Source: Nocardia inohanensis NBRC 100128 (GTDB lineage Bacteria; Actinomycetota; Actinomycetes; Mycobacteriales; Mycobacteriaceae). Taken from it: a DNA stretch of 64,000 nucleotides. The stretch is taken from contig NZ_BDBK01000014.1 in assembly GCF_001612945.1 (NCBI RefSeq), forward strand, positions 62,001 through 126,000. Reading direction: 5' to 3'. A program made the translations under genes and the position numbers. The notes under the pieces were generated by a model. The model made no database searches and was not told the origin of the DNA. It saw nothing but the letters and a program-made list of their open reading frames with translations. Positions 9,250 to 17,587 of the stretch are shown piece after piece (positions within the stretch are counted from its first letter, which is position 1; each line of letters starts with the position of its first letter).

Positions 9250-10136
9250 CGCACGTGCCCCTTCGCATAGTGCCGTTCGATGTAGTGCTGCACGATGCTC
9301 AGCGCGGTGGTCAGCACGATGTACCAGACGGTGGCGACCATGAGCAGCGGCACCACCCGGCCATTGCGGCCGAAGATCACCTGCACCTGGTAGAAGAGTT
9401 CGGCGATCGCCATGGTGGAGACGATGGAGGTGCCCTTGAACAGGGAGATCACCTCATTGGCGGCGTTGGGCAGGATCCCGCGCATGGCCTGCGGCGCGAT
9501 CACGGTGAAGAACTGCCGCCGCCAGGGCAGGCCGAGGGCTTTGGCGGCCTCCCACTGCCCCTGATCCACCGAGATGATGCCCGCGCGGATGATCTCCGCC
9601 GAGTACGCGGCCTGATGCAGGGCCAGGCCGATCACCGCGGCCGTGAAACCGCCGATGACACCGTTGGTTTCGAATGTTACGAATTCCGGCCCGAACGGAA
9701 TACCCAGTGAAAGCGTCTTGTACAGGTAGGCCAGATTGAACCAGAACAACAATTGCACGATCAGCGGAATGGACCGGAAAGCCCAGATATAGGTCCACGA
9801 AATCGCCTGGAACACCGGGTTCTTCGACAGCCGGCCGATGGCCAGCCAGATCCCGATGAAGAAACCGAGCAAGGTCCCCCACACGGTCAGCTCGATGGTC
9901 ACCTTCAACGCGCTCAACACCGACGCGGCGGTGACGTACTGCGCGAACGTGGACCAGTCCCAGCCCGGATTGGTGATCAGGCCGTGCGCGAACTGCGCGA
10001 CCAGCAGTAATGCGATGCCGCCGGTCACCCACCGCCACGGATGGCGCTTGCGGGCGACGGGCAGGACGGCGTCCTCGTCCTCGTCCGCTCCCGCACGCTT
10101 GGGGGGTGCCGCCAGAATGCTCACCCGAACGACCAT
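9246..10136 (-). CDS. Polar amino-acid ABC transporter permease
   Basis: A membrane permease of about 296 aa and the first gene of the ten-gene operon. The domain has about six membrane segments and the family motif TIELTVWGTLLGFFIGIWLA. The EAA loop reads GQWEAAKALGLPWRRQFF, with IAPQAMRGILPNAANE following. The N-terminus carries a charged extension (AGADEDEDAVLPVARKRH) before the first helix. The start is uncertain: ATG at 10136 is used, but a GTG twelve bases downstream (residue S of VSILAAPP) or an ATG at 10160 are also open. No strong ribosome-binding site is visible. A large hairpin lies about 90 nt upstream in the leader. Confidence 0.85.
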   Translation of the reverse strand: MVVRVSILAAPPKRAGADEDEDAVLPVARKRHPWRWVTGGIALLLVAQFAHGLITNPGWDWSTFAQYVTAASVLSALKVTIELTVWGTLLGFFIGIWLAIGRLSKNPVFQAISWTYIWAFRSIPLIVQLLFWFNLAYLYKTLSLGIPFGPEFVTFETNGVIGGFTAAVIGLALHQAAYSAEIIRAGIISVDQGQWEAAKALGLPWRRQFFTVIAPQAMRGILPNAANEVISLFKGTSIVSTMAIAELFYQVQVIFGRNGRVVPLLMVATVWYIVLTTALSIVQHYIERHYAKGHVR

Positions 10137-10658
10137 ACGAAGGTGAGTGGCGGCGGTCACCGATCCGGATCAGCATGAATTCAATAGGCGCGCAAGGGGT
10201 TTCCCACAATTTCCCGGAAAACACCGTGAGCCCGCCCGGTCGTGGCAAGACCGGGCGGGCTCACTGTCCCGCCACGGTGACAACCGCGAGGCGGGCGGAT
10301 CCAACAGGAGTACCTCGGAAAGTTCAGCACCGCGCACGCCGCCGCGACAGAGTTCGGCTCAGCGCGATCGCATCCTCTCGGCGCGGGGTCGCCGGGACGA
10401 CAGCGGGAGCAGGCCGCGTGACATCGTGGCGATGGCCGGGCGGAGCCGGTACGGCGTTCACGGGGATTGACGTTATGGCGCGGCGAAATCGGTCCCCGCC
10501 GCCGGATTACCTGGTTTGCCGGATGGATAGCGGGCGCGATGCGGGGACGGCCGGTGCGGGGTCATTCGACGCAGGCAGCGGCCGGTGTGCCGCCCGCTCC
10601 GCCCAGCTCTTGTGCAAGCCGAAAGTCGTCGAACAACCGTCCAGTAGAGTCGATCGAC
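10137..10658. other. Intergenic region between the divergent ten-gene operon and the LuxR gene
   Basis: A stretch of about 520 nt that should hold the promoters of two divergent units. The one strong signal is the hairpin at 10226-10264. Short open frames exist on both strands but none has a convincing start or ribosome-binding site. I looked on the minus strand for a SAM-IV-type riboswitch core and for a Cys-rich leader peptide, since sulfur genes in this group often have one, and did not see either clearly. Confidence 0.5.
10226..10264 (-). promoter_or_regulatory. Perfect 16-bp hairpin in the operon leader (attenuator or terminator candidate)
   Basis: Two 16-nt arms starting GTGAGCCCGCCC are exact reverse complements around a 7-nt loop. 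On the minus strand the hairpin is followed by GGTGTTTT, and the first gene of the importer operon begins about 90 nt further on. A terminator between two divergently transcribed genes is unexpected, so it is more likely a leader attenuator of the minus-strand operon, though a terminator of a small unseen transcript is possible. Confidence 0.55.
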
Positions 10659-13600
10659 GTGTTCTACGGTCGCGCCTCGGAGATCGCCGCCCTCGACGAT
10701 CTGCTCCTGCGCGCGACCACCGGCCGCGCGGGCGTAGCGGTCCTGCGCGGCGAAGCCGGCATCGGCAAATCCGCGCTGCTCGAGCAGCTGGCCACCGGCG
10801 CGACCGGCGTGGAGAACGGCTTCCGGGTGCTGCGGGCGACCGGGACGGAAGCCGAATCGAACTTCCCGTTCGCCGGACTCCATCTACTGTTCGGCAAAGC
10901 CCGGCGGCGCTTCGACCTGCTGCCCGACGCCCAGGCGGCAGCCTTGCGGACCGCGCTGGATTCCGGTGCGGGCGTGGGTAATCCATTCCTGGTCGGCGCG
11001 GCCACGCTGACCCTGCTCGCCGATCTGGCCGAGGCGCGACCGCTGCTCTGCCTGATCGACGACGCCCAATGGGTGGACCGCGCCTCCCTGGACGCCCTGC
11101 TGTTCGCGGCGCGCCGCCTCGACGCCGAACCCATCGTGTTGATCTTCGCGGTGCGCGACGACCACCTGCCGGAACTCCAGCAGCTCGCCGCCCGCGAATT
11201 CGCCCTCACCGGCCTCCCCGAGCCCGACGCCGAAGCGCTGCTCACCACCCACCACCCCGATCTCACCCCGGCGATCGCGCACTGGATCGTGCGCGAATCC
11301 CACGGCAACCCCCTTGCCCTCCAAGTCCTGCCGACCCTCCAGCACTCCGGCGGCGCGGGCGAATTCCCGCACTCCCCCGCTCCCACCCGCATCCAGCGCG
11401 CCTTCACCGACCAGATCTCCCGGCTCCCCGTAGCGGTCCGGAACCTGCTCCTGATCGCCGCCACCGACAGCAGTGGCGACGCGGCGACAATCCGCGCCGC
11501 CGCAACCCTGCTCGCCGCCGATCCGCCGCCTGTCGCCACGCCATCGCAAGGCGGTGATCCGAGTCCGGCCGCGCCCGCGGTGAATGACGGCGATCCGAGT
11601 CCGGCCGCGCCGGCGAATTACGGCGGTCCGAGTCTGGCCGCGCCCGCTGCGAATTACGGCGCTGCCCTGCCGGCGGATCAGCCGAACGCCGGAATCCCAA
11701 CGGCCACCGACGATCTCCGCCGAACGCGCTCCGAGGTGGCGACGCCCACAGACGGCCCGGGCTCGGGCACAGGGACCGGCACGGGGACGGGCAACGGCAC
11801 GGGGACGGGCTCGAGCACGGGCACTCCTGCATCGCTCCGGTCGACGAGCACCGCCGAACTGGCGGCCGAAGCCGCCGGCCTGCTGCGGCTCGAAGGCGAT
11901 CGGATTCTGTTCCGGCATCCGTTGATTCGGGCGGCCGCGTATCAAGGCGCGAGTGCGGCCGCGCGGCGGGCGGCGCATCGGGCGTTGGCCGGGGCGCTGG
12001 TCGCGGCGTTCGATGATCGGCGGGCTTGGCATCTGGCGGCGGCCGCCACCGGGCCGGATGAGGAGGCCGCGCGGGCGTTGGAGCATGCCGCACGGTGTGC
12101 ACTGGGGCGCGGTGGATTGCGGGAGACGGCGGCGGCCTATGAGCGGGCGGCCCGGCTGAGTCCGGGCGCGGCGGACAAAGGCCGGAGGTTGGCGGCCGCG
12201 GCGCGGGCAGCGGCGGATGCCGGGGATATGGATCGGGCCGAAGTCTTGGCCGAGACGGCTATCGGGTTGTTGCCGGAGCCGGGGCAATTGGCGCAGGTGG
12301 TTTCGTTGCGGGCGGCAATCGCACGGGATCAAGATCGGCCTCGGGTGGCTTATCGGACATTGACTTCGGCGGCGGCGTTCGCGGCGGAGGCGGATCCGGA
12401 GACGGCGGGACGGTTGTTGTTCCAGGCCGCGGAATCCGCTTGGAGTGCAGGCGATCTCGCGGCGGCGCGGCAGACGGCGAGGCAGGCGGAGCGGTCGGGA
12501 TTGCCCGGAGCGGGACGGGTGCGGGCGCTGGTGGATCTGCTGGACGCGTTGAATTTGGAAGCGGGGAGCCAGGATCGAGGGAAGGTGGCGGTACGGGAGC
12601 TACTGGCCGATATCGGCGCCGGCGATCTGCGGGAACGCGCGCAGGTGGTGCACTGGCAATTGCTGCTCGGGGATATGGCGGCGGCGCGGGATCTCGCTGT
12701 CGCTTTGGAGGATGAGTGCCGGAATCATGGCGCGCTCGGCATCCTGGTGTCGGCTCTGTGGCTCCGGGCCCGCATCGACATCCTGCTCGGGCATTTCGCG
12801 CACGCCGAAGCGGCCGCCCGCGAAGGCATCCGGCTCGCCGCCGATACCGGTCAGCGCGCCTTTCACACCAGGCAGGCCGCGACGCTGGCGCATCTCGCGG
12901 CCCTGCGCGGAGCGGAAACCGCCTGCCGCGAACTGGCTTCCGAACCGCTCGCCCACGGCGTGGCCCCGGCCAATGTGCACGCCGAAGCCGCCCTGGGCCT
13001 GCTGGATCTGGGCCTGGGCCGCCCCGAAGCGGCCTTCGATCGGTATGTCACCATGCTCGCCGGCGCCAACCGGCACGGCGCGACCGCCAGCCTGCCCGAT
13101 CTCATCGAGGCCGCGCATCGCATCGGCCGCACCGCCGAAGCCGAACCGGCGCTGCGCCTCTACACCGCCTGGGCCGAGCAGGTCCGGCACCCGTGGGCAC
13201 TGGCCATCGCCGACCGCTGCCGGGCGCTTACGACCCCCGACGCGGCGGCGCGGCATTTCGAAGCCGCGCTCGAACTCCATCACACCACAACGGAGTACGC
13301 GTTCGAGCGCGCCCGCACCGAGCTCCTCTACGGCGAATGGCTGCGCCGTGAGCAGCGCCGCGCCGACGCCCGCCGCCATCTGCGCGCCGCCATGGAAACC
13401 TTCGAGCGGCTCGATGCCCGCCCCTGGGCCGAGCGCGCTCGCAACGAATTACGCGCCACCGGCGAAACCCGCACGGCCGCACCGGCAACCGATGTATTGA
13501 CGAAATTGACGCCGCAGGAATTGCAGAGCGTGCAATTGGCGGCGGAAGGGTTGTCCAACAGGGATATTGCCGCCCGGCTCTTCCTGAGCCCGCGCACGGT

Positions 13601-13691
13601 CGGATATCACCTGTCGAACGCGTACCCGAAACTCGGCATCACCTCACGACGCGAATTGGCGTCCTTCCGCGACCTCGCCGCCACGCGCTGA
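10659..13691 (+). CDS. LuxR-family (LAL) transcriptional regulator with AAA ATPase
   Basis: A large regulator of about 1010 aa. The N-terminal AAA/NB-ARC-like domain has Walker A GEAGIGKSA near residue 35 and Walker B LLCLIDDAQWVD near residue 130. A long helical repeat region follows, and the C-terminus is a LuxR helix-turn-helix (LTPQELQSVQLAAEGLSNRD, then FLSPRTVGYHLSNAY). LAL regulators bind ATP and a small inducer to activate nearby genes. The GTG at 10659 (encoding FYGRASEIAALD next) matches usual LAL starts; the frame is open upstream but lacks family similarity. Residues about 295-390 form a Pro/Ala/Gly-rich insertion built from DNA repeats, separating the ATPase from the helical part. 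It is divergent from the importer operon and could regulate it. Confidence 0.85.
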   Translation: MFYGRASEIAALDDLLLRATTGRAGVAVLRGEAGIGKSALLEQLATGATGVENGFRVLRATGTEAESNFPFAGLHLLFGKARRRFDLLPDAQAAALRTALDSGAGVGNPFLVGAATLTLLADLAEARPLLCLIDDAQWVDRASLDALLFAARRLDAEPIVLIFAVRDDHLPELQQLAAREFALTGLPEPDAEALLTTHHPDLTPAIAHWIVRESHGNPLALQVLPTLQHSGGAGEFPHSPAPTRIQRAFTDQISRLPVAVRNLLLIAATDSSGDAATIRAAATLLAADPPPVATPSQGGDPSPAAPAVNDGDPSPAAPANYGGPSLAAPAANYGAALPADQPNAGIPTATDDLRRTRSEVATPTDGPGSGTGTGTGTGNGTGTGSSTGTPASLRSTSTAELAAEAAGLLRLEGDRILFRHPLIRAAAYQGASAAARRAAHRALAGALVAAFDDRRAWHLAAAATGPDEEAARALEHAARCALGRGGLRETAAAYERAARLSPGAADKGRRLAAAARAAADAGDMDRAEVLAETAIGLLPEPGQLAQVVSLRAAIARDQDRPRVAYRTLTSAAAFAAEADPETAGRLLFQAAESAWSAGDLAAARQTARQAERSGLPGAGRVRALVDLLDALNLEAGSQDRGKVAVRELLADIGAGDLRERAQVVHWQLLLGDMAAARDLAVALEDECRNHGALGILVSALWLRARIDILLGHFAHAEAAAREGIRLAADTGQRAFHTRQAATLAHLAALRGAETACRELASEPLAHGVAPANVHAEAALGLLDLGLGRPEAAFDRYVTMLAGANRHGATASLPDLIEAAHRIGRTAEAEPALRLYTAWAEQVRHPWALAIADRCRALTTPDAAARHFEAALELHHTTTEYAFERARTELLYGEWLRREQRRADARRHLRAAMETFERLDARPWAERARNELRATGETRTAAPATDVLTKLTPQELQSVQLAAEGLSNRDIAARLFLSPRTVGYHLSNAYPKLGITSRRELASFRDLAATR
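11553..11657 (+). repeat. Three tandem 33-36 nt repeats inside the LuxR gene
   Basis: Three units beginning GGYGATCCGAGTCYGGCCGCGCC or a near match follow one another at 11553, 11589 and 11622. They encode variants of GDPSPAAPANY. The unit lengths are multiples of three, so the frame is kept. They sit in the linker between the ATPase and helical regions. Confidence 0.8.
11759..11825 (+). repeat. Hexanucleotide-like repeat encoding Thr-Gly dipeptides in the LuxR gene
   Basis: A run of imperfect six-base units of the type GGSACG encodes an alternating Gly-Thr track (SGTGTGTGTGNGTGTG and onward). It follows the 33-36 nt repeats in the same linker. Such simple repeats can change length by slippage without breaking the frame. 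Confidence 0.75.
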
Positions 13692-13695
13692 GAGT

Positions 13696-14247
13696 TCAGG
13701 CGGTCGCTTCGCGAATCTGCGGGGGCACCGGGTTTTCCAGCGCGCGAAACCCACTGCGGTGGAATACCAGGGGTTCGGAATCGGGGTGGGTGGTGAGCCG
13801 GTGCACCCGCAGCAGCACCACCGCGTGATCACCCGCCGGAACCTGCGCGTGCACGGACGTCTCCAGCCAGGCCGTGGCCCCGGAGATGAAGGCCGCGTTG
13901 CCGTTTCCGCCGCGCAGGTCGATATCACGGAAGCGATCACCGGTCCGGGAACTCAACGAACGCGCCGCCCCCTCCTGCCCGGAACCCAGCAGGCTGAGCC
14001 CCAGCCGGCTGGCCTGCTCCAGCCGCGGCCAGGTCTCGGAGGTGTATTGAATGCACACCGAAACCAGCGGCGGATCCAGCGATACCGGGGTGAAGGTGCT
14101 CACTACCAGCCCGTGCGGCACGCCGCCGATGCGGGCGCAGACCGCCACCACCCCGCTGGGGAAGTGCGCGAAGGTGCGGCGCAGATCCGCGCCGTCGACC
14201 GGGGTGAGTGCGGCATCCGCACCGTGAATCGAGGTCAGCTCGCCCAT
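13696..14247 (-). CDS. Flavin reductase family protein
   Basis: A 183-aa protein with the FMN-binding split-barrel fold of flavin reductases. Diagnostic stretches are RRTFAHFPSGVVAVCA near residue 25, HGLVVSTFTPVSLDPPLVSVCI near residue 45 and GDRFRDID near residue 100. These enzymes reduce free FMN or FAD with NAD(P)H and pass it to a partner monooxygenase. Two FMN-type monooxygenases lie in the operon at 6-7469, making this a plausible partner, though it is transcribed separately. It converges on the LuxR gene with a 4-nt gap between stops. Confidence 0.85.
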   Translation of the reverse strand: MGELTSIHGADAALTPVDGADLRRTFAHFPSGVVAVCARIGGVPHGLVVSTFTPVSLDPPLVSVCIQYTSETWPRLEQASRLGLSLLGSGQEGAARSLSSRTGDRFRDIDLRGGNGNAAFISGATAWLETSVHAQVPAGDHAVVLLRVHRLTTHPDSEPLVFHRSGFRALENPVPPQIREATA

Positions 14248-14315
14248 CGACCCAGTTCAGCAGGATGGCCCGGGCAGCAACAGGTTTGGGCTCAGGCGGA
14301 TCGGAAGAACGCGAG

Positions 14316-14347
14316 AGCCCCCGCCCGGTATGCACCGGACGGGGGCT
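14316..14347 (-). terminator. Hairpin terminator after the first secreted paralogue
   Basis: AGCCCCCGCCCGG pairs with CCGGACGGGGGCT, with one mismatch, around a short loop. It lies 30 nt beyond the stop of the 14377-15072 gene on the minus strand and upstream of the flavin reductase gene. Confidence 0.7.
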
Positions 14348-14376
14348 GTGTCCCGCCGAAAAGGCTGTGGAGAGAA

Positions 14377-15072
14377 TTACTTCTGGAGGGACGGCTGGTT
14401 GATCGTGACGAAGTAGTTGTACGCCGCGCCGATCGCGACCGGAGCGGTGATGAAGATCTGGCCGGCCAGGGTGCCCAGGAAGCCGACGGCGGCGGCACCG
14501 GCGATGCAACCACCCAGCGGGCCCAGGCCGAACAGCGTGGCCAGCGCGCCGGTGGCGACGACACCGAGAACCGCGCCCGCGACACAGCCGAGGGCCGCGC
14601 CACCGATACCACCCACGAGGGTGGCGACCGAGGCGCCCATGGAGATGGTGTCGACCATGCGCTTCCAGGCGGCCTGCTCACGGTCGTAGTCCGACTTGAA
14701 CGGGGCCTGGTTCTCGAACGGCAGGTTGACCGGCTTGTAGACCGCGTGCTGCTCGTCGAGCTGCGGGGTCAGGGTGGCCGCGTTGCCGGCGATCTCGGCC
14801 GCGATCGGGAACTCGAAGTCGTCGACGCGGAACTTCAGGTCGGTGTCGGCGACCGTGGTGCCATTGGCAGCCTTGATCTTGAAGGTGCCGTCCTCGACCA
14901 CCATGTCACCGTCGGTCCGGATGACCATGACGCCGGTCTCGGGGTTGGTGGTGGCGGCGTAGTTGATGACACCGTTGTCCTGCGCGGCAGGAGCAGCGCC
15001 GGCGGTGCCCGCGGTGACGCCCAGGGCAGCGATCACGAGCGCCGCGGTGGCGGCGAATTTCTTCGAAAGCAT
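14377..15072 (-). CDS. Secreted glycine-rich protein, paralogue A
   Basis: A 231-aa exported protein. A Sec signal peptide (LSKKFAATAALVIAALG, cleavage near AGAAPAA) leads to a soluble region of about 115 aa with FKIKAANGTTVADTDLKFRV and FEFPIAAEIAG. The C-terminal third is hydrophobic and dense in small residues (GGIGGAALGCVAGAVLG, GPLGGCIAGAAAVGFLG), like a glycine zipper or membrane-inserting segment, with two cysteines that could form a disulfide. It ends ITAPVAIGAAYNYFVTINQPS. The next gene upstream is a close paralogue. I do not recognise a characterised family. A cell-envelope or pore-like role is conceivable but unproven. Confidence 0.75.
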   Translation of the reverse strand: MLSKKFAATAALVIAALGVTAGTAGAAPAAQDNGVINYAATTNPETGVMVIRTDGDMVVEDGTFKIKAANGTTVADTDLKFRVDDFEFPIAAEIAGNAATLTPQLDEQHAVYKPVNLPFENQAPFKSDYDREQAAWKRMVDTISMGASVATLVGGIGGAALGCVAGAVLGVVATGALATLFGLGPLGGCIAGAAAVGFLGTLAGQIFITAPVAIGAAYNYFVTINQPSLQK

Positions 15073-15148
15073 TTGTGGTATTTCCTCATCAGGCGGTCCG
15101 CAGGGGGAACGTGGAGATCAAATAGGGGAAATACGAACGAATGCTTAC

Positions 15149-15191
15149 CCGAAGGTGCCGGGCGGGTTAACTCTTCGCTCGGCGCCTTCGG
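15149..15191 (-). terminator. Hairpin downstream of the second secreted paralogue
   Basis: CCGAAGGTGCCG pairs with CGGCGCCTTCGG across a loop of about 19 nt. It lies just after the stop at 15218 on the minus strand, before the next paralogue's start at 15072, and probably separates the two tandem genes into individual transcripts. Confidence 0.55.
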
Positions 15192-15217
15192 GCGCACACC
15201 GGATTACCTCGCCGAAT

Positions 15218-15925
15218 TTACTTCGCGGGCGCGGTGAACGGCTGGTTGATGGTCGTAAAGTACTGCACCGCAGCGGCAATCGCGACCGGCGCGGTCACGA
15301 AAATCTGCCCGGCGACGGTACCGAGGAAGCCGACGGCCGCCGCACCGGCGATGCAGCCGCCGATCGGGCCGAGACCGAACAGGGTGGCCAGCGCGCCGGT
15401 CGCGACGGCGCCGAGCGCCGCGCCCGCGATGCAGCCCAGGCCCGCCCCGCCGATGCCGCCGACCAGGGTGCCGATGGTGGCGCCCAGGGTGATGGTCTGG
15501 GTCAGCCGGGTCCAGGCCGCGACCTCACGGTCGTACTCGGTCTTCCACGGCGCCTGGTTCTCGTAGGGCAGCGCGACCGGCTTGTACACGGCGTGCGCCT
15601 CGTCGAAGACCGGCGTCAGAGTCGCGGTGCGGCCGGAGATCTCGGCGGCGATCGGGAACTCGAACTCGTCGACACGGAACTTCAGTTCGGTGCCGGCGAC
15701 GGTGGCGCCGTTGGCAGCCTTGATCTTGAAGTAGCCGTCCTCGGTGACCAGGGACCCGGCATCGGTGTGAATCACCGTTTCGGTCCCGGTATTGGTGGCC
15801 GCGTAGTTCACGACGCCCTGGTCGGCGGTGGCCGGGGCCGCACCGGCGGTGCCCGCCGCGCCGGTGGTCACACCGATCGCCGTGACCAACAGTGCCGCGA
15901 TCCCGGCGAATTTCCTCATCTTCAT
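15218..15925 (-). CDS. Secreted glycine-rich protein, paralogue B
   Basis: A 235-aa exported protein, clearly homologous along its length to the neighbour at 14377-15072. It has a signal peptide (KMRKFAGIAALLVTAIG, cleavage near AGAAPAT), then FKIKAANGATVAGTELKFRV and FEFPIAAEISG, and the same Gly/Ala-rich C-terminus (GGIGGAGLGCIAGAALG, GPIGGCIAGAAAVGFLG) with both cysteines kept. The ATG at 15925 is preferred; the frame extends further upstream but without signal-peptide character. The tandem duplication with separate terminators suggests independent expression of two variants. Function unknown. Confidence 0.75.
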   Translation of the reverse strand: MKMRKFAGIAALLVTAIGVTTGAAGTAGAAPATADQGVVNYAATNTGTETVIHTDAGSLVTEDGYFKIKAANGATVAGTELKFRVDEFEFPIAAEISGRTATLTPVFDEAHAVYKPVALPYENQAPWKTEYDREVAAWTRLTQTITLGATIGTLVGGIGGAGLGCIAGAALGAVATGALATLFGLGPIGGCIAGAAAVGFLGTVAGQIFVTAPVAIAAAVQYFTTINQPFTAPAK

Positions 15926-16038
15926 TTGGTGCTGCTTCCCGCTGGTGCTCCTGCAAATCGAACGCGGCAAGCATCAAGCAATTGCGGCGCCGATTGGAGG
16001 TTTAGAACCACCTTGATTCAATCGGCACCGGGCGGGCG

Positions 16039-16617
16039 CTACTTCTGCTTGGCGGCCGCCTTCGCGTGCTTCTTGAATTCCCGCACCTGCGTGAGAGATT
16101 CGGCATCGGTCACATCCGCCACCGAACGCCGCGACCCGTCCTCGCCGTAAGCGCCCGCCGCTTCGCGCCAGCCCGCGGCGGTCAACCCATCCTGTTTTCC
16201 CAATAGCGCCAAGAAGATTCGCGCCTTCTGATCCCCGAACCCCGGCAAAGCCTTGAGCCGTTTCAGGACTTCCTTGCCGTCCGGATCCCCATTGGTCCAC
16301 AGGCCCGCGGTGTTTCCGTCGTAGTTCTCGATAATGAACCGCGCCAGCTCCTGCACCCGGCGGCCCATCGAACGCCCGTACCGGTGGATGGCCGGCGGCG
16401 TGGCGGCCAGCTCCTCGAATTCCGCCGGATCCGCCTCGGCGATCTTGCGGATATCGAACCCGCCCATTCGATCGGCGATCTTCTGCGGACCCCGGAAGGC
16501 GTGCTCCATCGGAAACTGCTGATCCAGTGCCATACCCACCAAAAGGGCGAAATCATCGGTGGAAAGCAGGTCGTCAGCGGCGGATTCCTGCGCAATACAC
16601 AGTTTGCGGCTCACCAT
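16039..16617 (-). CDS. HhH-GPD-type base-excision DNA repair protein
   Basis: A 192-aa protein matching an actinobacterial HhH-GPD family. The helix-hairpin-helix motif is LKALPGFGDQKARIFLALLG at about residues 120-140, which binds DNA backbone. An N-terminal segment (FALLVGMALDQQFPMEHAFRGPQ) resembles the glycosylase fold start. No Fe-S cysteine loop of the EndoIII type is present. The ATG at 16617 keeps the gene clear of the divergent methyltransferase promoter; a longer frame reaches 16692. The substrate lesion is unknown for this family. Confidence 0.8.
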   Translation of the reverse strand: MVSRKLCIAQESAADDLLSTDDFALLVGMALDQQFPMEHAFRGPQKIADRMGGFDIRKIAEADPAEFEELAATPPAIHRYGRSMGRRVQELARFIIENYDGNTAGLWTNGDPDGKEVLKRLKALPGFGDQKARIFLALLGKQDGLTAAGWREAAGAYGEDGSRRSVADVTDAESLTQVREFKKHAKAAAKQK

Positions 16618-16678
16618 TGCTCGATCATCCCATCCATCCCGCGTTGCGGTGACACGGGTCACGACTAGGGTGGGCGCC

Positions 16679-17533
16679 ATGCCCGACACCATGGCAAATT
16701 CTTCAGTACGAACCGCGCCGCAAACCGGCGCAGGGTCCGGACTGCAACCGGACCGTTTCGACCGCGAAGGCCAGGATCAACTGGTCGATGTCCACGATCT
16801 GCAAGCCGCGCTACCGGGAATCCGCCGGTTGCGGACGTGGGCGCACGAGAAGCTCGCGCTGCAAACCGGGGAGAGCGCCCTCGACATCGGATCCGGGACC
16901 GGCTCGGAGGTCATGCACTTCGCCGAGGCCGTCGGCCCGAACGGGATCGCGCTCGGCGTCGAACCCGACGAACACCTGCTGCACGCCGCCGAACGGCGCG
17001 CCGCGCAGGCCGGCTCCACCGCCAAATTCGTCTCCGGCGACGCCTACGGGCTGCCGCTGGCGAGTGACAGCTATGACGGCGTGCTGGTCGAGCGGGTCTT
17101 CCAGCACCTGACCTCGCCCGCCCGCGCCGTCGGCGAGATCACCCGGGTGCTCAAGCCCGGCGGGCGCGTGGTGGTGATGGACGCCGACTGGGGCACGGCC
17201 ATCGTGCATCCCGGCGACCGGCACGTGGTGCACGAGGTGGTCGAGACCCTCGTCTCGCGCACCACCAATCCGTTCGCGGGACGCCAGCTCTCCGGGCTGC
17301 TCACCAAGGGCGGGCTGATCGTCGACGACATCGGCTCGCACGCCCTGGTCCAGGACGGGACCGCGGGCGCGGGCGCGTTGGTCGCTCGCGTCGCGGACAT
17401 GTCGGTGGCCCGCGGCTCTATCACCCAGCGCCAGCGCGATCAGCTGCTCGCCGATCTGGAGGCCGGAGCGGCCAGCGGTGACATCCACCTGTCGGTGACC
17501 ATCTTCGCAGTGCTCGCCCACAAACCGAACTGA
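16679..17533 (+). CDS. Class I SAM-dependent methyltransferase
   Basis: A 284-aa methyltransferase of the ubiE/COQ5-like (Methyltransf_11) group. Motif I reads ALDIGSGTGSEV near residue 75; later motifs include LGVEPDEHLL, SGDAYGLPL and RVLKPGGRVVVMDADW. The acceptor substrate is not predictable. The ATG at 16679 follows a possible TAGGGT -10 element closely, so the mRNA may have a very short leader. It is divergent from the HhH-GPD gene and ends at a bidirectional terminator. Confidence 0.85.
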   Translation: MPDTMANSSVRTAPQTGAGSGLQPDRFDREGQDQLVDVHDLQAALPGIRRLRTWAHEKLALQTGESALDIGSGTGSEVMHFAEAVGPNGIALGVEPDEHLLHAAERRAAQAGSTAKFVSGDAYGLPLASDSYDGVLVERVFQHLTSPARAVGEITRVLKPGGRVVVMDADWGTAIVHPGDRHVVHEVVETLVSRTTNPFAGRQLSGLLTKGGLIVDDIGSHALVQDGTAGAGALVARVADMSVARGSITQRQRDQLLADLEAGAASGDIHLSVTIFAVLAHKPN

Positions 17534-17542
17534 GCGGACGAA

Positions 17543-17575
17543 AAAGGGGCGCGCATCGAAAGATACGCGCCCCTT
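17543..17575. terminator. Bidirectional hairpin terminator
   Basis: AAAGGGGCGCG pairs with CGCGCCCCTTT, flanked by A-tracts on one side and T-tracts on the other. It lies between the converging methyltransferase and aminotransferase genes and can serve both strands. Confidence 0.8.
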
Positions 17576-17587
17576 TCGCTTTTCGTA

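Noticed and set aside
10265..10480. Possible SAM-type riboswitch or Cys-rich leader peptide before the importer operon
   Set aside because: I read the minus strand for the SAM-IV core and for runs of Cys codons and found neither; only the hairpin stands out.
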